From NCBI RefSeq assembly GCF_000212735.1, contig NC_015510.1:6635001-6699000 (forward strand): a stretch of DNA of 64,000 nucleotides. Direction: 5' to 3'. The translations under genes and the position numbers were made by a program. Shown in pieces: positions 1 through 9,000 of this stretch. The notes beneath the pieces were generated by a model. That model made no database searches. It was not told the DNA's origin and saw only the letters and a program-made list of their open reading frames with translations. Positions within the stretch are counted from its first letter, which is position 1, and each line of letters starts with the position of its first letter. Source of the DNA: Haliscomenobacter hydrossis DSM 1100 (GTDB lineage: Bacteria; Bacteroidota; Bacteroidia; Chitinophagales; Saprospiraceae).

Positions 1-216
1 AAATTTGGCAGGCTCCTGGCGCAAGAAGCTTTTAACGTGACCATGACCCGGATTGAAGGGTTTATGTTCAAAACGCCAGAGGAGCGCTACCTGGATTTGG
101 TTAAGCAGCACCCGGATATTTTTAACCATGTACCCCTTTACCATATTTCCTCTTATTTGGGCATTCAGGGCCCCTCTTTGAGTCGAATTCGCAAAAGAAT
201 TTCTGAAAAAAATTAA
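1..216 (+). CDS. Crp/Fnr-family transcriptional regulator, C-terminal part (cut by window start)
   Basis: The open frame runs in from the left edge and stops at 214-216, giving 71 residues. They read as the winged-helix end of a Bacteroidota Crp/Fnr regulator: a segment with TPEERYLDL, then YHISSYLGI and SLSRIRKRI, which is the recognition-helix region of cNMP-binding regulators. The sensor (cyclic-nucleotide-like) domain lies outside the window, so the ligand and target cannot be judged. The next gene is only 79 bp downstream on the same strand, but nothing ties the two together functionally. Confidence 0.8.
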   Translation, partial: KFGRLLAQEAFNVTMTRIEGFMFKTPEERYLDLVKQHPDIFNHVPLYHISSYLGIQGPSLSRIRKRISEKN

Positions 217-295
217 AACCGGATGGTCGATTTTAACTTGGGTTAAAATTATCCTCAGCAATGGCCTGCATCTTTGTATCATAAAATTCAAACTT

Positions 296-1066
296 ATGAA
301 AACAAAGACAATTGTATTGATTCATGGTTTGTTCGTGAACAATACCAGCTGGGCAGCATGGAAAAGCTATTTTGAAGCCAAAGGATACACCGTTCATACG
401 CCTGCCAACCCCGGGCACGATGGTGACCCCGCCCAACTTCGGGCCAACATACACCCCGAACTGACCAAAACTGGCTTTAATGACGTGGTCATGAACATCG
501 TCAAGCTAATCGATACTTTGCCCGAAAAACCCATTGTCATTGGGCACTCTCTGGCGGGTTTGGTGGTCCAAAAACTCGTGGAAATGGACAAAGCCGTGGC
601 AGGTGTAAGCCTCGACGGAGCGCCACCTAAAAACGTGTTTGCGCCATTTGATACCATCAAAGTTGTGCTGCCGGTGGTGAATTTCTTTAAAGGCAACAGC
701 CCCTTCCTAGGCAGCAAAAACTGGTACCACCACGCCTTCTTCAACAATTACACCAAAGCGGAAAGTGACAAACTGTTTGACAGCATCGCCGTACCGGAAA
801 GCCGGAAAATTGCCCGGGATACTTTGTTGACTTCATTTGCCAACATAGATTTCAAAAAGCCGCACCAACCGCTGCTCTTCATCGGTGGCGAAAAGGACAA
901 TATTTTTTCGGCGCAGTTTACCCAAAAAATTGCCAGCCGTTATCAGGATAATAACAGCGTTACCGATTTTAAAGCTTTTGCCGGGAGAAGCCACTTTTTG
1001 TGTGGAGAAGACGGTTGGGAGGAAATTGCAGATTATATTTTGGGATGGTTGGAAAAGCAAAAATAA
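296..1066 (+). CDS. alpha/beta hydrolase
   Basis: A 256-residue soluble alpha/beta-hydrolase-fold enzyme. The oxyanion-side motif LIHG is at residues 8-11. The nucleophile elbow GHSLAG places the catalytic Ser at 85, Asp201 in GGEKDN fits the acid position, and His233 in GRSHF completes the triad. There is no signal peptide, so it is probably cytoplasmic. Length is normal for small esterase/lipase-like members. The natural substrate cannot be told from sequence. A hairpin with a T tract follows the stop, so the gene probably forms its own transcription unit. Confidence 0.85.
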   Translation: MKTKTIVLIHGLFVNNTSWAAWKSYFEAKGYTVHTPANPGHDGDPAQLRANIHPELTKTGFNDVVMNIVKLIDTLPEKPIVIGHSLAGLVVQKLVEMDKAVAGVSLDGAPPKNVFAPFDTIKVVLPVVNFFKGNSPFLGSKNWYHHAFFNNYTKAESDKLFDSIAVPESRKIARDTLLTSFANIDFKKPHQPLLFIGGEKDNIFSAQFTQKIASRYQDNNSVTDFKAFAGRSHFLCGEDGWEEIADYILGWLEKQK

Positions 1067-1088
1067 AGATGAATGTAGTGATAAATGG

Positions 1089-1133
1089 GAGCTTGTTGCA
1101 ATTTCAAAATTGCAGTAGGCTCTTGTTTTTTTA
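1089..1133 (+). terminator. probable Rho-independent terminator after the alpha/beta hydrolase
   Basis: GAGC at 1089-1092 pairs with GCTC at 1119-1122, enclosing an inner perfect stem TGCAATTT/AAATTGCA. A T-rich run (TTGTTTTTTT) follows to about 1133. It lies 22 bp after the hydrolase stop codon. Confidence 0.55.
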
Positions 1134-1260
1134 CTTGGGTTTTATCAGTTTTTTGAGTTCTTGAATTTCGAGTTTTTGGTACAGTTTGGTTTTACCCCCT
1201 GGCAATAAAAGCCTTGATTAAGCGCTTTTTTTTCTTTATTTTGCATAAAAATTATATCCA

Positions 1261-1614
1261 ATGATCTCTATTAATGGCAATGTTGAAACGTTCTCTTACC
1301 CAAAGGTTGATTTTGTTTGGATCAATGATTTATTAAAAGATTTGACAGATAGTAAATTGTACATCACCCTAGTAGGACGAAAAGAGGACACTAAGACCAG
1401 AGTGAGGAAGTATAAGGATGAGATTTTTTTTTGGCTGGTGTTGCCTTATGAGGATCTACTTGCGGTAGAGGATTCGAAACCCCTTATCATCAATACTTTA
1501 CTGGAGGAATTGCATCGATTGGAGCGGTATAAAGGGATAGTGGATGTGGAGGAATTGAGAGAGGGAATTAAGGCGAGGTTTGGGAAAGAGTTGATGGAGT
1601 TGGTGGTTGGGTAG
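1261..1614 (+). CDS. hypothetical protein, 117 aa
   Basis: An A+T-rich gene for an acidic, soluble 117-residue protein with alternating beta and helical stretches and no signal peptide or membrane segment. I do not recognise the family. It starts at an ATG after an A-rich leader. The following small gene begins about 33 bp after this stop, so the two may be cotranscribed. It sits next to xisH/xisI remnants, in a patch that looks rearranged, and could be accessory cargo. Confidence 0.6.
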   Translation: MISINGNVETFSYPKVDFVWINDLLKDLTDSKLYITLVGRKEDTKTRVRKYKDEIFFWLVLPYEDLLAVEDSKPLIINTLLEELHRLERYKGIVDVEELREGIKARFGKELMELVVG

Positions 1615-1647
1615 TTGCTTTTTGGAAATTTTCTTTTACCAAGCAAA

Positions 1648-1866
1648 ATGACCATGGAAGAGATAGAAATCCAAAATGACAGTATTTTACGGGTAGCCGA
1701 CCTTCTGGAACAAATTCAGGATGTCAATCGAATGATCGACCTGCACCAAGGTGACGATGATTTGCTGATGCTTCGCCAATATCAGTACCGCAGAGGGCTG
1801 TTTTTGCCAGAACTCAATCAGATTTTGGAAGGGTTTAAAATTCATGTTGGGGATATGGCTACTTGA
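1648..1866 (+). CDS. hypothetical protein, 72 aa
   Basis: A small acidic, largely helical protein (MTMEEIEIQND...). I chose the ATG at 1648 because the frame upstream reads hydrophobic non-conserved-looking sequence back to a TTG at 1615 directly on the previous stop, whereas 1648 follows a typical A-rich leader (AAGCAAA). Hydrophobic heptad-like spacing in residues 10-60 suggests a short coiled coil or helical hairpin. No family is recognised. It is probably cotranscribed with the 117-residue gene before it. Confidence 0.5.
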   Translation: MTMEEIEIQNDSILRVADLLEQIQDVNRMIDLHQGDDDLLMLRQYQYRRGLFLPELNQILEGFKIHVGDMAT

Positions 1867-1903
1867 AGGTGATGGCTGTAGGTGAACTCTTTGGTACTGA
1901 TAA

Positions 1904-1978
1904 GAAGTCTTGGACGCAGAGCTGAACATCCCTATTTTTGATCCCATTGGAAAACTGATTTTGGAATGGATAAATTAA
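1904..1978 (+). pseudogene. xisH remnant (C-terminal ~24 codons)
   Basis: The frame from 1904 to the stop at 1976-1978 ends in ELNIPIFDPIGKLILEWIN, which matches the end of the intact XisH in this window (LELKKIPLVVIDVEKEAILLWIR). An in-frame stop at 1901-1903 closes it upstream, so only the tail survives. Its stop overlaps the start of an xisI-like frame by 13 bp (1966-1978), exactly the overlap of the intact pair at 2582-2594. This is a fossil of a second xisH-xisI operon. Confidence 0.6.
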
Positions 1979-2043
1979 CCCACTACACCGATATCATCAA
2001 ACAGGTCATTACTGAATACGCTACGGATTACAATATTTTAGGG
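1966..2043 (+). pseudogene. xisI remnant (N-terminal ~25 codons)
   Basis: MDKLTHYTDIIKQVITEYA is a typical XisI start (compare MDKINQYQEAILSLLTDYA of the intact gene on the other strand). After about residue 25 the frame leaves the family and runs antisense through the DUF433 gene to a stop at 2223. The break near 2040-2047 coincides with the premature end of that DUF433 gene, so both were probably cut by one recombination event. Confidence 0.65.
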
Positions 2044-2046
2044 GTA

Positions 2047-2214
2047 CTAGAGGAAGTCCAGCGGGTAAGCCTCCACAATATCCTTCACCGCCGCCCCCGA
2101 AGCCAAAAGCTCCAGAATAAATTCCGCGCTGATGCGGGTATTCTTGATGATGGGTTTGCCACCCAAAATTTTAGGATTGGTTGTGATGTGTTCGAATTGC
2201 AACATTTTTATCAT
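2047..2214 (-). pseudogene. DUF433 (VapB45-like antitoxin) gene, 3'-truncated, 55 aa
   Basis: The minus strand from ATG 2214 reads MIKMLQFEHITTNPKILGG, then KPIIKNTRISAEFILELLAS and IVEAYPLDFL, then stop. This is the classic DUF433 pattern (I-x-x-x-P-x-I-x-G-G-K-P-x-I-x-x-T-R-I), a helix-turn-helix family often annotated as a VapBC-type antitoxin. Members usually continue some 20 residues beyond the EAYP position; here the frame ends at once, at the junction with the xisI remnant. It lies 41 bp downstream of the intact xisI on the same strand, so it could be the third gene of that operon. It may be a non-functional fragment or a short functional form. Confidence 0.7.
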
Positions 2215-2255
2215 TGTTTTTGAAAATCAACTACTTATTCAGTCTTCACAAGCCC

Positions 2256-2594
2256 CTACGCCACCGCAAACCCCGTATATTTCCGCTCCGACGGCGCATG
2301 AAACGCCAGCACAATATCATTTTTATCCACCCCTCTTTCCATCAATTCATCACCAATCATGGCATCCGTGTTGTTTTGGTACACCCAAATTTTGCCATCT
2401 TTGATGTCCAGATGAAAAGCGATAGCATAAACAAATTTTGAGTCATTCTGCCAGCCAACAGTCAGCAATTGAAAATGGTTGCGTTCTTTATCGGCAATAA
2501 TTTGCGTTTCCAGTCCTGGGCCTGGTTTCCCAAACTGGGCGTAATCTGTCAGCAAGGACAGAATTGCTTCTTGATATTGATTTATCTTATCCAT
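2256..2594 (-). CDS. xisI: XisI-family protein
   Basis: A 112-residue protein of the XisI family (fdxN element excision controlling factor, first named in heterocystous cyanobacteria and now widespread in Bacteroidota). Family hallmarks are the N-terminal MDKINQYQEAILSLL, a central DKERNHFQLLTVGWQ, and the DIKDGKIWVYQNNTD and IGDELMERGVDKNDIVLAFH segments. The start codon lies inside the 3' end of xisH (13-bp overlap), implying translational coupling. The role outside cyanobacteria is not established. XisI is always found with XisH-type partners and may inhibit or target them (inference). Confidence 0.9.
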   Translation of the reverse strand: MDKINQYQEAILSLLTDYAQFGKPGPGLETQIIADKERNHFQLLTVGWQNDSKFVYAIAFHLDIKDGKIWVYQNNTDAMIGDELMERGVDKNDIVLAFHAPSERKYTGFAVA

Positions 2595-2998
2595 AACAGA
2601 ATTGCTTCTTTTTCAACGTCAATCACCACCAAAGGAATTTTTTTCAACTCTAGCAATCGAATCACAAATTTCTTCTGGAAGAACTTCTCATAAGTAATGC
2701 TTGAGATGGCCAAAACAACTTCCCTATCGGGTTCGACTTCCGCTAATGCAAAATAGTAGTTGTCATATTGCCCCATTGCTTCGTAAAAGTCATGAGAGAA
2801 GTTTTGGCCTAAGAAGCTTTTAATTTCTACGGCCAATTTCTCTTTTCCTCTTTCAATCGCAATTACGCGCTCCACACCAAGATCGGGGAAGTGTAACCGA
2901 TCCTCCCACAACACTTGTAAAGGGTCATCGGTTACAGTCCACCCATCCTCTTCAAAAGCCTTACGGATTTCGTGGTGATAATAATCTCGTTTCGGCAT
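2582..2998 (-). CDS. xisH: XisH-family protein (PD-(D/E)XK-like)
   Basis: A 138-residue XisH-type protein, a family assigned to the PD-(D/E)XK nuclease superfamily. Visible family features are the N-terminal RDYYHHEIRKAFEEDGW, a D at the end of the first strand (FPDLGVERV), and the EIKSF motif (E-x-K) at about residues 77-81, followed by a helix with YEAMGQYDNYY. The nuclease-like acidic residues and lysine are retained, so activity is possible. It is coupled to xisI by a 13-bp overlap. There is no fdxN-like element here, so the cyanobacterial excision role is unlikely to apply directly. Confidence 0.9.
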   Translation of the reverse strand: MPKRDYYHHEIRKAFEEDGWTVTDDPLQVLWEDRLHFPDLGVERVIAIERGKEKLAVEIKSFLGQNFSHDFYEAMGQYDNYYFALAEVEPDREVVLAISSITYEKFFQKKFVIRLLELKKIPLVVIDVEKEAILLWIR

Positions 2999-3051
2999 CT
3001 GAATACATTATTGTTCAAAAATAGTGGAGTTTTGATTAAGAACCAAGCCCC

Positions 3052-6000
3052 CTACTTCACCTCAACCCTTTCCCCACTCGAAAAGCTACTAAACTCCGGC
3101 GCATACATACACTGTATACTACTGATCCCATTCGAAAAACTCCCCTTGTGTACCACCCGTATCGGGTATTCAAACACATAAGTCCCTTTGCGCAGGTAAT
3201 CGATGAAAAAGTGCGTGGCCGCGTCGCCGGTGCTTTCGTAATAGCCCAGGCCGCCCTGGTATTTGTACTGGCTCAGTACGTTCATCGGTTCAAAGCCCGA
3301 GGCACGCATGTCTTTCAGGTGGATGTATTCCATGTCACGGTCGGAGCGCAATTCTACCCGCACGATCAGCTTGTCGCCGGGACGCAAGGGCTCGTTGGCG
3401 GTGATTTCGCGTAATTTCGGACCAGTCGCCGTTTTTTCCTCTTTGAAGAGTTTTTTGCGCAAGGTCAGTGGCGTCGCTTCGAAGGATTTGATTTTGTCCA
3501 GTTGTTCAAAGTACTGCCAGTACATGGCGCCCCAGGCGATGCCGGCGTTGGGGTTGCTCACGGTCACCTGTTCCATACCGGGTTGAACATCTTTGCCCTT
3601 CCAGGAGGTTTTGAAGTAGCCCGTGCCTTCCTCTGCATCGTTTTGCGCTTTGCCGATGGCCGCTTGTGAGCCTTTGTTTTTCATTTGTTTGAACTCCAGT
3701 TTCACGGGTTGCGCGTCGGCCAGCATGTCTACCTTACCTTGAGTCACCAACAGGGCGTAGATCGCTTCTGAGGTGGCTTTGGTGGTTTTCCAGTGGGTCG
3801 TTTGTTTGTTGCGCAGCAGCCAGACTTTCAGTTCGTCCACTGCTTTGTCGTCTTTGCCTACTTCGGCGAAGAGTTCGATCATCAGCGACTGCGTTTCGAT
3901 GGGGGCTTCGTACCAGTAGTAACCCGCGGGCGATTTCCAGTACATGCCCAATTCATCGGAGCGGATGGCGCGTTCGTTCAGTGACTTTACAATTTGGGCA
4001 GGTGTGGTTTTGTCCTCTAAACGGTGCAGTGCCAGCGCCAGCATCCCTTGTTGGTAGTTGCCTTTTTTGGTCCAGTAGGTTTTGGCCTGTTGGATGAAGT
4101 AGTTGCGCGCTTCGGTGGCTTCTTTGGTGCTGGTAGCTTTGGGGTAAAAACTGCGGGTGTACAAGTAGTGGATGTACATGTCCCAGAGGTTGTCGTCCGA
4201 CAATTTCAGGCGTTTTTCCCGTTCGGCTTTTTTGAGGTTCTCGTAAGCTTCGGCGATTTGGGCATCGCAGTATTCGATTGCTTTCAGCGCCATTTCATCA
4301 CTGGCCAGTTTGGGTTTTACGCCCAGTTTGGCCAGGTGACCAAAGCCCGAAGCCAGGTGTTGGGTGATGTACCAACTGCCCGTTCCGCCAGGGAACCAAC
4401 TCCAGGCACCGTCCGCCATTTGGCGTTCGCGCAGTTTGCCGATGGCCGCTACTTCTTCGTTGGCCATGCGGTCGAGGTCGAAGAGGATGGCGATTTGTTG
4501 GCGTTGTTTTTCTTCACTTTGTGCTTCCAGTACCCAGGGCGTTTCTTCCAGGAGCACTGATTTCAGTTCCTGGTTGGCGCGCAGGTTGCTTTGCAGGGCG
4601 GTGGCGGAGTTTTTCCACTTGTCAAATACCTGTCTGATTTTGGGGTGTTGATCCACCACGTGAGCAGCCAGGGTGTTGGCGTAGAATCGACTAAAAATCT
4701 GCTCCGAACACTCGTGTGGGTACTCCATCAGGTAAGGCAGTGATTTTACCGCCAACCACGCGGGATTCGACGTGAACTCCAGGGTAAACTGGTGGGGCTG
4801 CATGGTGCTCGACTTGAAGCCTTCTGCCATCGAAGCCAGGGTAAAGTTGCGGGTTTGTTTGCTGCGCACAAACAGTGGTAGCGTCTCGGTCACCAGCATG
4901 CGGTTGCTCAATACGGGCAAAGCATTTTCTTCCCCGTCGCTGAAACTACCCGCCGAAGCCATCACCCGGTAGGTTACTGCACTCGCTCCACCTACGGGGA
5001 TTTTCAACTTCCAGGACAAGGGCGCGGATTGCCCAATGGCTACGCTGAAAGCCTTTGTTTCATTGGTGTTGGCAAAAGCCGCGTCAATGGCCTGGCCGTT
5101 CACCGCGTCGAACAATTGCAACGAAGCCGTACCATTCAGCGCTTGTCCACTCAGGTTGCTCACTTTGGCCGTAAATTCTATCTCGTCGCCTTCGCGGAAG
5201 AAACGTGGCGCGTTGGGTTGTACCATCAATTCTTTTTGCGTCAGCACCGAACGGGTCGTATTGCCAATTTTCAGGTCTTTGGTATGCGCCAAACCCAGGA
5301 ATTTCCAGCGGGTCAGGGCCTCGTTCATCTTGAATTTGATGATGATGGCACCGCTGGCGTCGGTGGCCAGTTCGGGCATGAAGAAGACCGTTTCTTTGAG
5401 GTTGGTGCGGGGTTGGAAGTCGGCGGGAGCGGTTTTGGTCGGCACTGGTTTATCCGCTACCCCGTCGCTATCTTTGGCCGCTTTTTCCAGCGCATAAGCC
5501 TCGGGTTTGTTTAATCCACCGGCTGGCGCATTTGCTGGTGCGGGTGCGGATTCTTCTTGCTCCATCGCGTCATTCATGGTGGCACTGCGCATCATCGCCA
5601 CTCTGGGGCGACCTCCTACACGCATGTCACCTTCCTCTCCATCGTAGAGGTAGCCAAACCAGTTGAGGGCTGGATAGGCTTTGCCTTTTTCGTCTTCCTG
5701 ACGGGTAGCGATGTAATAATTGGCGGATACTGCGCCAAAAGCCTGATTACCCCAGCGGTAAGCCGAATAGCTTTGGCTGCTAAAAGGCCACATCGACCAG
5801 GAATTGGCGGCAAACTGATCCAGTGATTCGTCATACAAGGTGGCGACCATTTCGGCAGCCACTTGTTCTCCTTTCGGGCCACTGATGCGCAAGCGCCATT
5901 CTTCATCCTGGCCGGGTTTGAGTTTGTCACGGAAACTCTGGTATTCCACTTTCAGTTCCTGATTGCTCCAGGGCACCGTCAGGGTGAGGTGATCGCTGTA

Positions 6001-9000
6001 GGCGCGGCCTTTCCAGACGTAAGCCAACAGGTATTGCACATTGCCACGGTCGGCTTCTCTGGCGGTGTAGCCTTCTTCCAACCAACCTTGCAGGTTTACC
6101 CATTTGCGGTTGCGGATGCGGTTGTCCTTTTCGGTTTCGAGCAGAATTTTCAGGTCTTTCAATCCAGACGCCAGCAGCAGATTGGCCAATTCACCAGGTT
6201 CTACGCTGGACTTTTCCCAATCTTTCCAAAAGATGGTATTGGCGGGCACTTGTTTGGTTTGACTGTTGTAGGTCTGGAAAAACTTCGTAAACTCGATTTT
6301 TTCCCCCTTGGCATCCTGAGTACTCAATTCCACGGCGTAGTGTCCGGGGGCGAGTTGACTCATCGGCAGGGCAATACTATCGTTTTGAGCAGTATTGAAA
6401 TTGTTTTCCAAAATCAAATCCAATTTCGTCCAGTTTTCCGGTTTATCCTCCTTGCCAAAAGGTAGGGTAGGGAAGGCGGCGCGGAAATCCTTCTCCGTGA
6501 TGCTGGGCCGATCCGGGGCTTCCCACAGACGATTTTGGTAGGGCTGAGTTGGTGCTTGCAGGCGGTAAATTTTGATTTTGCCGGCAGCGGCCTGGAATTG
6601 GCCATCCAGATTTTTGGTGCTGATGCCTAGGTGCTGGGTTTTGGACTGATCCATGCGTTCGGCCAGATTCAGATCGACGCTGAGGGTCACGTATCCGATG
6701 GTTACGCTGCGCTCGGTCGAGTGGGTTTCCCCCGTGATGTCTACCACATCGGCGTACACGGTGAACTGGAACTCTGGCTTGTCCGCAGGAGCCACACTGC
6801 GATCAGGTTGTGCCTGAAAACTCACGGTGAACTGCCCCTGGTCGTCGGTTTGGGTTTCGCCGATGGCAATTTCTTGCGCTTCGGCATTGCCGGGCCAGTA
6901 GCCACCCCAGCGCCACATCATCCACCAGGGGATGCGGGTTTGGCGCACCACGCGGTACGTCACCTTGGCACCGGTGATGTTGTTGCCCGCAAAGGCTTTG
7001 GCTTCACCTTTGACACTGATTTGATCATCCAGTTTGGCCTCACCTTCCAGTGGTTTTAAGGTCACTTCAAAGGTCGGGCGCTTGTATTCTTCTACGTTAA
7101 AACTGGTCGAGGAAGCGCCAATGCTGCTGATCAGGCTCATGCGTCCGCGCAGGCCACCTGCGGGAGCAACAAAGGTGCCATTGAAGGAGCCATAGGCGTT
7201 GGTGACCAGTTCTTTGCGCTCAATTTCTTGTTGATTGGCGTCAAAAAAAGTAACCGTAACCTTGGTGTTGGTCAGAATTACCGGCTTTTCATTAGGGCGG
7301 TTTTCTACCGCAATCCCTTTGTAATAAATGGTTTGGCCGGGGCGGTAAATGGCCCGATCCAGGAAAAAGTACGTGTTTTGTGTGACGTCCTCGCGCAATT
7401 CCCGGCTATAGCTGTAATAACTGTCGTTGAGGTACAGTTGGTCTTTACCCTGGATGAAACGCACGCGGATGGAGCGGTTGCGGATATTGGAGGAGATGAA
7501 ACCGTCCTGATCCGTTTTGCCTTTGCCCATTTCTACGTCTTCGTACACCCGAGAAGTCCGGTTGTATTCATTGCTGAAAAATGTAGCTTCTACGCCGGGG
7601 ATGGGTTCGCCGGTTTCGCGGTTGACGACGACTAGATTTAGTGCACCCGTATCGTCGTTGCGGGTCAGGATCCCAAAATTGGAGACGTGGAAAAACGCGA
7701 TGGCCGGGCGGCGTTCTTTGGTGCCCATCGCGTCGTCATCGGCGGCGATGAGGGCATAAAAGCCCAGTTCGAGTCCATCGGTTTTGAGTTCGGTAAAGTG
7801 CTCTTGCAGGTCGCCATCGTCGGGCAGACTAGCATTCCATTTGCGCAAAGGTTTAAGTTTGCGCAGGAAAGCATCCCCCTCTTCCTGGCGCATTTTGCGG
7901 TGTTTGTCCCGCTGTTCGGGTGTCAGCTGCACCAGCCGTAGGAAGATTTTGCTGGAGTTGCGGAAACCCACTTGAATCAAAACGGGATTTTTAGGACCGC
8001 TGACTTCCTCCAATTGTACGCTGATACTGCGGTTGAGTAGGCTGGAGATCAGGTTTTTGCAAGCTTGTGCACCACTGGATTTGGGGAATTTTTTGATGCA
8101 GTCTTCACAAATCGCTTTGGCCTTTTTCAGGTCCAGGCGGTATTTTTCGGTATTTTTATCCTGGGCATTGTACTGGCGCCCTTTTGAGGCATAAAATTGC
8201 GCCGTGCGGTAGGCGGCACCCGCAGAGGCCGGATGCGTGGGGTATTTTTTGCCCAAATTATCCAAAGCTGTCAGGTACAATTCGTCCTTGTTGGGCAAGG
8301 TGGCGTTTTCGTGTACAAAGTCAATGCGCAGCAGATCTGCATCGATCAAGGCGTCAGGCTGCGCGTCGTTCAGGTGCATTTTGATGACCTCCTGATACAA
8401 GAGCAGTGCCCTGCGCTGGTACGAAGTTTCGTCCTTAGTGGGGAAACTGGCGCTGGCAAAACTGGCCGCATCGGCAAAAGCAAGCGGAGAATCGATGTAA
8501 AACTTATAGGCCGGAGTAGATATCCGGCTGCGGGAATTGGCAAAGTGGGTGATGGCTCGAAACGCCATCAAATCAAACAGCGTCGGGCGCAGGCCCTCGG
8601 CATTTACTCCGGGCAGAATAATCGGGTCCAGGGTTTTGAGCAAACTGCTGCGCAAACGCGGGTCTTCTACCGAGGCGAGGTAGAGTTTGGCACTCTCGTC
8701 CTGAATTTGCTCCAGCGACCAGGTGGCCAGGTCTTCCGGTTTGTACGCTTCAATCGTAGTGCGATCGTTGAAGCGCCAGTAATTTTCGTCCTGGTATTTT
8801 TGATACAATTGCCCCAACATGGACTGGATGATGGGTTTTTCCGGAAAATCCGCCGTACTCAGTTCTTCACGCAGGCGATTGATGGACAGGATCTCGCCGT
8901 TTTCTTCCAGGTTGCTGACGTATTTGCAGCGGTAGATCAAGGCTTTGAGCACTTGCGCGGATTCTTTTTCCTGCTTGGCTCTGGCGTAAAGGATATCTAC

